Shown piece by piece: positions 44,121-52,039 of a stretch of 64,000 nt of DNA. The translations under genes were made by a program, and so were the position numbers. Within the stretch, counting starts at the first letter, position 1. Each line of letters opens with the position of its first letter. Origin of the DNA: Clostridium sp. K4410.MGS-306. GTDB lineage: Bacteria; Cyanobacteriota; Vampirovibrionia; Gastranaerophilales; Gastranaerophilaceae. A model generated the notes under the pieces. It was not told the origin of the DNA. It saw only the letters and a list, made by a program, of their open reading frames with translations, and did not search any database. The DNA is taken from positions 60,393 to 124,392 of the forward strand of contig LARD01000007.1 of assembly GCA_000980375.1 (NCBI GenBank), written 5' to 3'.

Positions 44121-44513
44121 ATGCGCGATAATTTAGAATTATTAAACCTAGCAAAACAGGCTTGTGAAAACGCTTATGTACCTTATTCCAATTTTCACGT
44201 AGGTGCGTGTGCGTTATATGATACAGGTAATTATTATCTTGGCTGCAATGTGGAAAATGCCAGCTATGGTTTGTCTTTGTGTGCAGAGAGAAACGCAATG
44301 TCAAACGCAGTTGTTGCCGGAGAAAAAGGCAAGCTTATAAAGATAGCAATATTTTCTAAAGACAGAACAAACTGTATGCCTTGCGGCGCTTGCAGACAGT
44401 GGATGTCGGAATTTAAAAAAGACAATGATTTGCAAATCATTCTCGAAAGTGAAGATTCCAAATGCGCTGTGTTTACAATAGAAGAGCTTTTGCCATACGG
44501 GTTTGAGCTGTAA
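44121..44513 (+). CDS. cdd: Cytidine deaminase
   Basis: 130 residues, homotetrameric type. The zinc site is CAERNA (Cys and catalytic Glu) with PCGACRQ later. N-terminal AYVPYSNFHVGACAL is typical. It deaminates cytidine and deoxycytidine in pyrimidine salvage. AAAGG lies 7 bases before the ATG, directly after structured element copy B, which may control it. Confidence 0.96.
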   Translation: MRDNLELLNLAKQACENAYVPYSNFHVGACALYDTGNYYLGCNVENASYGLSLCAERNAMSNAVVAGEKGKLIKIAIFSKDRTNCMPCGACRQWMSEFKKDNDLQIILESEDSKCAVFTIEELLPYGFEL

Positions 44514-44519
44514 GGCGGT

Positions 44520-44735
44520 TTATTCATAATCCCACATATAAATCTGTCCGCAATAGCGACATACAGCGTGGTGGTTCATAAAATTCAGGTCGGGTACAAA
44601 CGTGTATCCGTCTACTGTTATGACTATGTCTTTGTTTTTATTGTATTCCTGTTTATAATTTTTTGCGCCTTTATAGCCTGGTGCAAACATTAGTTCAAAT
44701 TTATCTACGGATTTACAGTTTTTGCAGATAAACAT
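44520..44735 (-). CDS. Small zinc-ribbon-like protein
   Basis: 71 residues with CKNC near the N-terminus and CRYC near the C-terminus, a pattern for one zinc ion. There is no known family. Its ATG overlaps the stop of the membrane protein gene at 44735, so the two are coupled. Function unknown. Confidence 0.7.
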   Translation of the reverse strand: MFICKNCKSVDKFELMFAPGYKGAKNYKQEYNKNKDIVITVDGYTFVPDLNFMNHHAVCRYCGQIYMWDYE

Positions 44736-45724
44736 TAATCTTCTTCATCCTCAACGTTTTTTCTTTTTCTTGGTTTTGCCTGTTTTTGCGCACGTTCTGC
44801 CAATTTGTCGGCAGCAATTTTGCCTGCATAATTTCTTTTATTTATTTCTTTATAAAGCTCTGTGCAGCAGATGCTTCTCAATGGCAGAGTAAAAGCTGTT
44901 ACAGCAAAAGACACAACCGCTAACACGATGTGCTGTGCAATTGTATAGCTTTTTAGTGTATAAGGAACATGTGCCTGAGCGAGCATTGCATTAAAATCGT
45001 TGAGCGGTAAAAGTCTTATGTACTGTTCAACAGGATAAGAGAAAAATCCTGCAAGGTCACCTACTTCAAATCCCCAGCTTATCAGTCCCGGTATAAGCCA
45101 GTATGTTGTTATGCCAAGCAAAATTAACAACAGTGACGTTTTTATAAAATTGAATTTTATATAGCTTATGCTTGTTGTGATTGCACGAAATGCACTTTTG
45201 TCTTCTTCCAGCGCAAATACTTGAAAACTCAATGAAACAAATACAAAAACTATTGCAAGAAGACCCCACAAAATCGGGAAAGAAAGCACAAGATAAATTA
45301 CAGTTAGCATTAAAAGAAACAGGATATAAGAGCCTGTTCTTCTTTTTATGAGTTCTGCATGCATTCCTGTGTCTTCGAGTTTGCTTCCTTCTAAAAGGCT
45401 GCTTGCCATTGAGTTTAGGGCTGCCATGGCAATAAGGTATTCCCAGAATGCTTTACAGAAAATGAAAAATCCGGGCAGTGTCAACAAAAGCAACATAAGA
45501 AACACCAACGGAATGTTATCAAAAACAGGGCTTTTGGTTGTCAGTGTTGATACATGCAGTGTAAAAATATATGAAGCAAAAAATATCAAAGATACCCCTA
45601 TTATCTGGCCGAAAACAGGGAATGCCATATATTTAAAGAATTTTTCAAAGTTTAAAAAATACAGTTTTACACCGTTAAAAAATATTTTTACTGCACTTAT
45701 AAACACAGAATCTTTTTTAGCCAA
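44735..45724 (-). CDS. Hypothetical multi-pass membrane protein
   Basis: 329 residues, about six membrane segments (near 35-55, 70-95, 135-175, 190-215 and 265-285) and a basic C-terminal tail (AQKQAKPRKRKNVEDEED). FFNGVKLYFLNFEKFFKYM and YLIAMAALNSMASSLLEG resemble integral membrane proteins of unknown function in low-GC bacteria. It is coupled to the downstream zinc-ribbon gene. Confidence 0.75.
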   Translation of the reverse strand: MAKKDSVFISAVKIFFNGVKLYFLNFEKFFKYMAFPVFGQIIGVSLIFFASYIFTLHVSTLTTKSPVFDNIPLVFLMLLLLTLPGFFIFCKAFWEYLIAMAALNSMASSLLEGSKLEDTGMHAELIKRRTGSYILFLLMLTVIYLVLSFPILWGLLAIVFVFVSLSFQVFALEEDKSAFRAITTSISYIKFNFIKTSLLLILLGITTYWLIPGLISWGFEVGDLAGFFSYPVEQYIRLLPLNDFNAMLAQAHVPYTLKSYTIAQHIVLAVVSFAVTAFTLPLRSICCTELYKEINKRNYAGKIAADKLAERAQKQAKPRKRKNVEDEED

Positions 45725-45784
45725 ATTACTATCCTTTAATTAGTTTTTGTCTGTTCAAGTTATGTTTATATTAACATGTAAAGT

Positions 45785-46444
45785 ATGGACGAGCAAAATA
45801 AAAAAATAACACAATTATTATCAGGTTTTGGCAAGGCAGATTTTGAAAAGGACGTGGATTTGCATATGCATTCGTGCTTTTCAGACGGCAGATTGACGCC
45901 AGAGGAGCTTGTTGCGGATGCGCAAAAAAAGAATTACAGATACATTGCAATTGCTGACCACAATACAGTGGATGCTTATAAAAAAACAGAGATATTAAAT
46001 GCCTCAAAAGTTGAGATTATCACTGCAATAGAGTTTGATTGCTGGTACAAAGGCGTGCTTGTCCACATTCTAGGCTACGGCGTGGATATTTATAATGAAG
46101 AGCTTTTGAAGTTGTGCGCAAAAAACAAAAAGGAAACCGAAGCTGATATTGTGCGTCTGCTCAACAGTCGGCACCCTAAGGATGTTATAAAAGCTATTCA
46201 CTTAGCAGGCGGGGCTGCTGTTCTTGCGCATCCGGCATGCTACTGGGCCTTAAGCCTTGAACATTTTGTTAAAAGTCTAAAAGCACTCGGTTTAGACGGA
46301 ATAGAGGTCTTTTACCCTTACCGCAGGCACAGGGGGATTATCAAATTTCATAAAGCTTCTACAGTCAAAAAAATCGGCGAAAAATACAACCTGATTATGA
46401 CAGGCGGTTCAGATTCACACGGTGAGATTGAATCTATAATCTAA
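45785..46444 (+). CDS. PHP-domain phosphoesterase
   Basis: 219 residues. Metal ligands of the PHP fold: DLHMHSCFSDG (near residue 22), IADHNTVDA, IEFDCWYKG with LVHILGYG, AVLAHPACY, and GGSDSHG near the C-terminus. Such stand-alone proteins hydrolyse phosphoesters such as nucleotide phosphates (YciV/Trph-like). No ribosome binding site; TATATT lies 12 bases before the ATG, so the leader is very short. The stop is 2 bases from the stop of a convergent XRE gene. Confidence 0.9.
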   Translation: MDEQNKKITQLLSGFGKADFEKDVDLHMHSCFSDGRLTPEELVADAQKKNYRYIAIADHNTVDAYKKTEILNASKVEIITAIEFDCWYKGVLVHILGYGVDIYNEELLKLCAKNKKETEADIVRLLNSRHPKDVIKAIHLAGGAAVLAHPACYWALSLEHFVKSLKALGLDGIEVFYPYRRHRGIIKFHKASTVKKIGEKYNLIMTGGSDSHGEIESII

Positions 46445-46446
46445 TT

Positions 46447-46668
46447 TTAAATCGTGAAATTGAAAAGCTCTGTTATATCAACTTCAAGTGCATCAGCTAT
46501 TTGTTTTACTGTATAAATTCTTGTATCAGCTTTGCCGTTTTCTATAGTTCCTATATGGCCTCTGTCAATTGAAATTTTTTCAGCAAGTTTTTCTTGAGAT
46601 AAATTTTTTTCATCTCTTAAAATTCTTATTTTATGTCCGAGTTTCTTAAGAAATTCTACTTTTGTCAT
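46447..46668 (-). CDS. Small XRE-family repressor
   Basis: 73 residues, a single HTH: LSQEKLAEKISIDRGHIGTIENGKADTRIYT (about residues 23-53). It resembles the 13808 repressor in size and layout. TAAAAT (46675-46680) lies exactly 6 bases before its ATG and there is no Shine-Dalgarno sequence, so the mRNA should be leaderless. It lies downstream of infC and convergent with the PHP gene; its target is not evident. Confidence 0.88.
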   Translation of the reverse strand: MTKVEFLKKLGHKIRILRDEKNLSQEKLAEKISIDRGHIGTIENGKADTRIYTVKQIADALEVDITELFNFTI

Positions 46669-46706
46669 AAATAGATTTTATTTGATTGACAGAATAATTA
46701 TTTTAT

Positions 46707-47240
46707 CTAATTTGACGGAGCCAGGATGATTATGAGGTTGCGGCCTTCCATGGAAGGTTTTTTCTCAATGTTGATGGGCTCGTTTTCAAGGTCTGTAATG
46801 AATCTGTTGGCAAGGTCAAAAGCAAGTTCTGTGTGCTGCATTTCACGGCCTCTCAACATGATAACAATTTTAACTTTGTCACCTTGAGCAATAAATTTTT
46901 TGATATTTTTAATTCTTACGTTGTAATCGTGTACGTCTATTTTGTATCTGATTTTGATTTCTTTTACTTCGACAGTGTGTTGTTTTTTCTTTGCCTCTTT
47001 GGCTTTTTTGTCGAGTTCGTATTTGTATTTGCCGTAGTTCATTATTTTTGCTACAGGCGGGTTCTGGTTTGGAGAAACTACCACAAGGTCCAGGTCTTTT
47101 TCATCAGCCATTCTTTGTGCTTCTGCTGTTGAAATCACGCCGAAGTTTTCGCCTTCACTGCCTATTAATCTGACTTCTTTGCATCTGATGTTTCTGTTAA
47201 TCAGTGCTGAATCTTTGCCGCTTGAAAAATCTCTGCTAAT
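46707..47240 (-). CDS. infC: Translation initiation factor IF-3, AUU start
   Basis: 177 residues when started at ATT 47240. AAGGAG sits about 7 bases upstream of that ATT, and the N-terminal domain then reads INRNIRCKEVRLIGSEGENFGVIST, as in all IF-3 proteins. No in-frame ATG or GTG exists early enough; the GTG at 47138 would delete this region. A rare AUU-type start is the known basis of infC autoregulation, since IF-3 rejects non-canonical codons. The C-terminal domain (VKEIKIRYKIDVHDYNVRIKN, GDKVKIVIMLRGREMQH) is complete. rpmI and rplT do not follow, unlike the common order. Confidence 0.95.
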   Translation of the reverse strand: MSRDFSSGKDSALINRNIRCKEVRLIGSEGENFGVISTAEAQRMADEKDLDLVVVSPNQNPPVAKIMNYGKYKYELDKKAKEAKKKQHTVEVKEIKIRYKIDVHDYNVRIKNIKKFIAQGDKVKIVIMLRGREMQHTELAFDLANRFITDLENEPINIEKKPSMEGRNLIIILAPSN

Positions 47241-47362
47241 GGTTTGTTCTCCTTTATTACGCTATTATTCAATTATTTTAGTGTGCTAAAGGATGAAATG
47301 TCAACAATCATACGGTGTATGCATATAATATTTATTATGTAGTTTTTTGCTGTTGGCGTTCT

Positions 47363-47437
47363 GGAATAGTTTATATCCTTTGCCGTTCCGAAAAATGCTT
47401 CGCATTTTAAGTCACTCTAAAGGACATAAACTATTCC
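47363..47437. repeat. Large inverted repeat with inner hairpin
   Basis: GGAATAGTTTATATCCTTT (47363-47381) and AAAGGACATAAACTATTCC (47419-47437) match in 18 of 19 positions. The loop holds AAAATGC-TTC-GCATTTT (47392-47408). Confidence 0.75.
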
Positions 47438-47458
47438 CTTTCTTTACACACTCTATTT

Positions 47459-47492
47459 GCGCCGCTGCGCGGCGCGCGGCACGCAGTGCCGC
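47459..47492. repeat. Two adjacent GC-rich hairpins
   Basis: GCGCCGC-TGC-GCGGCGC (47459-47475) is followed without a gap by GCGGCAC-GCA-GTGCCGC (47476-47492). Both are perfect and strikingly GC-rich in an AT-rich genome. Confidence 0.75.
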
Positions 47493-47509
47493 AAAAGAAA
47501 GCCTGTAAA

Positions 47510-47594
47510 GTACAAAGTGAAGTATATTCATTTTTCGACGCCTATGGAGCGAAGCGGAGTCGAGCTAGAAAAATTAATATACTTTGCTTTGTAC
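47510..47594. repeat. Second large inverted repeat
   Basis: GTACAAAGTGAAGTATATT (47510-47528) and AATATACTTTGCTTTGTAC (47576-47594) match in 17 of 19 positions. The interior includes CGAC/GTCG and GGAGCGAAGCGGAG. Together with the previous two entries it fills the fliE-infC gap. Confidence 0.75.
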
Positions 47595-47625
47595 GCATAA
47601 ACAAAAAACAAGCAAAAAAATTGCG

Positions 47626-48156
47626 CTAAACTCTTACGTTGTTGATTTCGTTATAAGCGTTTACGAGTCTGTTTCTTAATTGGAGCGCCATTTGCATTGT
47701 GAGGTTTGCTTTTTGAGAGGCCAGCATTACTTCATGAACGCTGATATCTCCGCCTGATGCAAATGTTTCGGCTGCTTCGTAAGCAGCGTTTTGTGAAGTG
47801 TTTACATCATTCAATCCGTTAGAAAAAGCCTGACCAAATGAATTTGCAAGGTTTTCTACAGCAGAATTGCTTTTGCCTTTTGTCGGGTTTTTCGTGTTGT
47901 TTTGCGCTTCGTAGTTTCCCTCTATTTTGTCTATGGGTGATATCCCCATATTTTCAAGCCCCACATTCATTTGAATACCTGTGTTGATAATTGGGCCTTG
48001 CGCGACGCTTTGTGCGTCTTGCATTTTGCTGTTTAACACATTATCAAAAGCAGTCATTCCGTTTTTATCAGAGCTGATATTAAACGAATCCATCTGCTGT
48101 GAAAATATTTTGTTATAGTTTTGTATTGAGTTGTTTGCTATTTGATTAAACTGCAA
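47626..48156 (-). CDS. fliE: Flagellar hook-basal body protein FliE
   Basis: 176 residues, longer than the usual about 100. The last 80 residues match FliE (SVHEVMLASQKANLTMQMALQLRNRLVNAYNEI). FliE links the MS ring to the rod. The first 95 residues are an Asn/Gln-rich extension with no known domain. It is the last gene of the regulator-flgB-flgC-fliE operon, 13 bases after flgC. Confidence 0.92.
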   Translation of the reverse strand: MQFNQIANNSIQNYNKIFSQQMDSFNISSDKNGMTAFDNVLNSKMQDAQSVAQGPIINTGIQMNVGLENMGISPIDKIEGNYEAQNNTKNPTKGKSNSAVENLANSFGQAFSNGLNDVNTSQNAAYEAAETFASGGDISVHEVMLASQKANLTMQMALQLRNRLVNAYNEINNVRV

Positions 48157-48169
48157 TTTTTATACTCCC

Positions 48170-48676
48170 TTAAATTCGTAATGCAGCAGAAATCATACCT
48201 TTTGTTGTCTCTGCCGTTGTTACGTTGGCTTCGTATGCTCTTGAGGCCGAAACCATGTTAACCATTTCTTCAACAACGTTGATATTCGGTAATGTCACAA
48301 AACCGTCTGCGTCCGCTTCGGGATTTGAAGGGTCATAGATTGTTTTGTAAGGGTCGTTTGACGGTGTGATTTCGGCAACTTCAACGCCCTGTGAAATATT
48401 TTTGTCATCGTAAGAAATGCCGCCTTTTAAAGCAATAGTGCCGTTTGTCGGGCTGTAGTAAGCCTCGTGGTGTCCGTCGGGAAACGCCGGTGCATTTGAG
48501 CCCAGCCTGTCAGCGTAGATTGCTTTAAAGCTTACACTTTTTTTTATGTAAACCCCGGGTGTACCGTCAGGGTTTCTTGTTGTATTTACGTTTGCGATAT
48601 TTGAGGCGATGTTGTCCATCATTGTTTTCTGGGCATACATGCCGCTGCCTGAAATATCAAATGCGCTAAAACTCAT
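48170..48676 (-). CDS. flgC: Flagellar basal-body rod protein FlgC
   Basis: 168 residues. The N-terminal rod motif FDISGSGMYAQKTMMDNIASNIANVNT and C-terminal VNMVSASRAYEANVTTAET define FlgC. It builds the proximal rod. It is 3 bases from flgB, in the same operon. Confidence 0.96.
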   Translation of the reverse strand: MSFSAFDISGSGMYAQKTMMDNIASNIANVNTTRNPDGTPGVYIKKSVSFKAIYADRLGSNAPAFPDGHHEAYYSPTNGTIALKGGISYDDKNISQGVEVAEITPSNDPYKTIYDPSNPEADADGFVTLPNINVVEEMVNMVSASRAYEANVTTAETTKGMISAALRI

Positions 48677-48679
48677 TTA

Positions 48680-49186
48680 TTATGAACCTCCGCCTCTTAC
48701 CACATCAAGAAGGTTTGACATAAATCTGCCTTCTATTGTTGCCAGAACATTGTACTGTGAGCCTGTTTTGGCCATTGTCATCATTTCTTCTTCAACGTTT
48801 ACATTGTTGCCGTTGCCGTAGTCAATCCATCTTGTGTCTTTAATTACTTCCGGTGCGTAGTTGTCTGTGTCCGTGCGTGTCTGCTGGATATACATAAACT
48901 GTTCCTGCGGAAGCCTTTGAGCTATGTTAGTCGTGTTAGGATTTGTTGTATAGCCTGCTTTGTAAGGGTCTTTTTGGTAAGCAAGGCTGTTTTGCATTCT
49001 CAGATCTCTTCTTACATCATCTTTTGCAATGATTTCTCTCAGCTGGTCTTCAAAGGCCACCTGTTTTCTTTGATAATCAGGAGTCATTGCGTTGGCGGTG
49101 TTAGAGGCAATTGCGGTTTGTCTTTTTTGCAGCCCGTCCATGGCTAGTTTGGTAACTTCTATTGCTCGTATGTTAAACAAGTCCAT
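48680..49186 (-). CDS. flgB: Flagellar basal-body rod protein FlgB
   Basis: 168 residues. LAMDGLQKRQTAIASNTANAMTPDYQRK at the N-terminus and EEEMMTMAKTGSQYNVLATI at the C-terminus match FlgB, with the usual Asn-Thr/Ala rod motif. It is the first rod gene after the two-component genes, 13 bases downstream of the histidine kinase. Confidence 0.95.
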   Translation of the reverse strand: MDLFNIRAIEVTKLAMDGLQKRQTAIASNTANAMTPDYQRKQVAFEDQLREIIAKDDVRRDLRMQNSLAYQKDPYKAGYTTNPNTTNIAQRLPQEQFMYIQQTRTDTDNYAPEVIKDTRWIDYGNGNNVNVEEEMMTMAKTGSQYNVLATIEGRFMSNLLDVVRGGGS

Positions 49187-49199
49187 TTTTGCCTCCTTT

Positions 49200-50474
49200 C
49201 TATAGCTTTGGCAGGGATATTACAAAAGTTGTGCTGCCTTTTTCGGAATTTACAAGATTAAGGTCTCCGTATTGTTCTTTCATTGCTTCTTTTGAAATAT
49301 GAAGCCCCAATCCGCTTCCGGTTGTTTTTGAAGTGTAACCTTCTTCAAATATTTTTTCACACGCATCTTGTTCTATACCGCAGCCATTGTCTGTGATGTA
49401 GATTTTTAGCATGTTATCTGCTGTTTCTTCAGTATTGATTTTTATAACGCCTTGAGTTTTTGCTGATTCAATTGAATCAAGAGCGTTGTAAAACAGGTTA
49501 ATCATTATGTTTAGCAGTTTGTTTTCATCGCACAATACATTTGCGTTAAATTTGTTCGAAACTTCAAATTTTGTGGATGTTGCCATTGCTTTTGCCTGTA
49601 CAAGCTCAATTGCATTTTGAAGTATTTTTGAGAAATTGTGTGTTTCAAGTTTTGCACCCTGAATGGTTCTCAACTCTGTTAAGAGCTCTCCAATGGCTTG
49701 TTTCGACTTTTGTATGCTCAACACAGCATTGGACATGGAATCTTGCAGCTCTTTGTTTGCTACATTTTCGAGTCTTTTTTCCATGATTTTTGAATACAAA
49801 TCAATGATCGAAAGGTGGTTTTTAATATCGTGTGATATTATTTTGGCCTTTGTAGAAATATATTCGTATTTTTTTGCAATATCATCGCTTTGTCCGAGCA
49901 GTCCTGCTTCTGCCTGCGTGAGAGCTGCTTCTTCCACAAAAGAGTCTGCAAAGTTGATAAACTTGTGTACGGATTTGTTCAAAAGTTCGTTGCTTCTGCG
50001 CTCCGGAGTGTATTCTTGTGTGTATCTCATCAAATCGATTTTTGAGTTTTCAGAGATAATTCTTATTACATTATTCACATCTCTTGAGTTGAGCAGATAA
50101 TACAGGCATGAGGTGTCTTTTACTGATTCTGTGGAATAGTCCCACAAAAGGCAAACGGAATATCTTGGTGAGAGCAGCACAAGAAATTCTGTCTCGCCCC
50201 AGATATCGTCTCTTTGCAGGTTTTCGCCTTTTGTTGTGTTATCAAAAGAGTAAACCTCTGCGTTTGTGAATTCCAGCCTTTTTAAGACTCCTTCCAGCTC
50301 TGTTGAGTCAAAAAGTCTGGTGAGCACAACAGCTTTCTGGGTTTGTGCTTCCAGAAGCGGTTCCAGCGCAAAGCGGAACAAACCTTTGATGGTTTGTTTG
50401 TTAACGGGTCTTGTTTGACCCAGATAAATTAAATCTTTTAAAAGATTTTTTTGTCTGAAATTTGCTCCGCCCAT
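49200..50474 (-). CDS. Sensor histidine kinase, cytoplasmic
   Basis: 424 residues, no membrane segments. The N-terminal about 190 residues form an unassigned sensor region. The H-box is SHDIKNHLSIIDLYSK (phospho-His near residue 220). The ATPase has N-box NIMINLFYNALDSI, G1 DNGCGIEQD and G2 TTGSGLGLHIS. Located between a NarL-type regulator and flgB, it most likely controls flagellar genes, comparable to FlgS-type soluble kinases, although the partner regulator is not a sigma-54 activator. Confidence 0.93.
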   Translation of the reverse strand: MGGANFRQKNLLKDLIYLGQTRPVNKQTIKGLFRFALEPLLEAQTQKAVVLTRLFDSTELEGVLKRLEFTNAEVYSFDNTTKGENLQRDDIWGETEFLVLLSPRYSVCLLWDYSTESVKDTSCLYYLLNSRDVNNVIRIISENSKIDLMRYTQEYTPERRSNELLNKSVHKFINFADSFVEEAALTQAEAGLLGQSDDIAKKYEYISTKAKIISHDIKNHLSIIDLYSKIMEKRLENVANKELQDSMSNAVLSIQKSKQAIGELLTELRTIQGAKLETHNFSKILQNAIELVQAKAMATSTKFEVSNKFNANVLCDENKLLNIMINLFYNALDSIESAKTQGVIKINTEETADNMLKIYITDNGCGIEQDACEKIFEEGYTSKTTGSGLGLHISKEAMKEQYGDLNLVNSEKGSTTFVISLPKL

Positions 50475-50505
50475 TTAATTCTTACCATTATAAAAAGTGT
50501 TATTG

Positions 50506-51216
50506 TTATATAGCTATTTTAACTTTTCTTCTGTTCAAAAATCCGTTGTTCAATGCATACAAAACAGCCTGTGTTCTGTCATTGACCTGTAATTTTTGGA
50601 AGATATTGTTTACGTGAGTTTTTACTGTTGTTTCAGAGATAAACAGTTTTTGTGCAACACCTTTGTAGGTTATGCCCTGTGTAAGAAGGTCTAATACTTC
50701 TTCTTCTCTTTGAGTCAGATAATTGAGAAGGTTTTCTTCGTCTGCAACGACCTGTGTTTCTTCTTTGAAGGATTTTTGGAAGTATTCGAAAAATCTTGAG
50801 GACAAAGTTGCGGGAAGATAAATCTTTCCTGCTGCAACTTCATCTATAGCATAGATAAGCTGAGCAGAGGCCATTGTTTTTAAGATATAGCCTTTTGCAC
50901 CGATTTTCATTGCTCTGAAAATCAAATCAGGATCATCGTAGCCTGTCAAAGCGATAATACGCACTCCCAAATCCAGTTTTTCAATTTCCGCAATAGCGGT
51001 TAAACCGTCTTTTTCAGGCATGTTAATATCCATTAAAACGATTTCCGGACGATACTTCTTAATTAGGCTGATTGCAACACTTGCACTTGTAGCTGTTGCC
51101 ACTACATCAAAATCGCTTTCAATTTCAATTAACTCTTTGATACCGGAAAGGTGATCATAATTGTCATCCACAATGATGATTCTGGCTTTCTTCTTAAATT
51201 CTAGACCTCTTCTCAT
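50506..51216 (-). CDS. NarL/LuxR-type response regulator
   Basis: 236 residues. The receiver has IIIVDDNYDH, phospho-acceptor Asp in VLMDINMPEKDG (near residue 62), and YILKTM with the conserved Lys. The DNA-binding domain is LTQREEEVLDLLTQGITYKGVAQKLFISETTVKTHVNNIFQKL. It precedes the histidine kinase by 31 bases and starts the flagellar operon. GGGGGGAG lies just before the ATG. Confidence 0.95.
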   Translation of the reverse strand: MRRGLEFKKKARIIIVDDNYDHLSGIKELIEIESDFDVVATATSASVAISLIKKYRPEIVLMDINMPEKDGLTAIAEIEKLDLGVRIIALTGYDDPDLIFRAMKIGAKGYILKTMASAQLIYAIDEVAAGKIYLPATLSSRFFEYFQKSFKEETQVVADEENLLNYLTQREEEVLDLLTQGITYKGVAQKLFISETTVKTHVNNIFQKLQVNDRTQAVLYALNNGFLNRRKVKIAI

Positions 51217-51553
51217 CTACTCCCCCCAAGATTTTTCTTTTTTTAAGTTTTAAATTCTGTAATAAATTATATTTTTCGTGTGATTATATTATTTACACTC
51301 TGTATATTACCTCTAAATGAATGAGTCTCTCATCGACTAGAAGGTCGAAATAGTTGCAATTAACTCTATTCTGAAAGATTTAGGCCATCTGGTCTAGAAA
51401 ATGCCAAAATATTATGTCCCGTGTGCGTTTACAAAACCTCAAAAAGATAATTTATTAGTATTACTCTAGGTTTCGCGTATACATAGTTTAAATTAGTTAG
51501 TATGTATGAAAATTTAAATAAATTGTTTTGTAAATTGCCATATGTTAAAGTAG
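51217..51553. other. Intergenic region before rnpB
   Basis: About 340 AT-rich bases between the divergent response regulator gene and rnpB. It should hold both promoters. I see no gene and no clear promoter match beyond TTGTTT near 51529. Confidence 0.4.
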
Positions 51554-51556
51554 AAA

Positions 51557-51899
51557 AAGGAGCAGCCGGATAATCGCGCAATTTGTTTTGTGAGGAAAGT
51601 CCGGGCACCCCAGGGCAGACCGCCTGATAACGTCAGGTGCGGGCGACCGTGAGGACAGTGCCACAGAAATGCAGACTGCCGATGGCTTGTGATACAAGCA
51701 CAGGCGATGGTGCAACGGTGAGGTAAGAGCTCACCGGCAAGGCTGAGAGGTCTTGGCCAGGTAAACCCCGGTTGGGTGCAAGGTTGACTAAAAGGTTAAG
51801 GTGACCCGCCGTCTTTTGACAAACCGCTTGAGCTTACGGGCAACCGTGAGTCGAGACAGATGATTATTTAAACAGAACCCGGCTTATGAGCTGCTCCTT
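51557..51899 (+). ncRNA. rnpB: RNase P RNA, class A
   Basis: Outer stem AGGAGCAG/CTGCTCCT closes the molecule. Conserved GAGGAAAGTCCGGGC near the 5' end, ACAGAAATGCAG, TGCAACGGTGAGGTAAGAGC, AAACCCCGGTTGGGTGCAAG-type region and ACAGAACCCGGCTTA near the 3' end are the universal RNase P core. It processes tRNA 5' leaders. T6 directly after the closing stem acts as terminator. Element copy C follows 50 bases later. Confidence 0.97.
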
Positions 51900-51950
51900 T
51901 TTTCTCCGTTGCCCTATGCCAATATTTTTAGTAAAATTTTAAAAGATATA

Positions 51951-52010
51951 TTGAAAAAGTGAGTCAATGACGGCTGGAAGGTTCGAGGCGGCAGTGACGA
52001 CACCGGATTA
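51951..52010 (+). ncRNA. Candidate structured element, copy C
   Basis: TTGAAAAAGTGA (51951-51962), stem GTCA/TGAC (51963-51966 and 51995-51998), GACACCGGATTA (51999-52010). The interior GACGGCT...TCGAGGCGGCAG closely follows copy A. It lies 29 bases before the MetE-core gene. Confidence 0.5.
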
Positions 52011-52039
52011 AAGTGAAAATGTATTACGCGGGGTGAATT

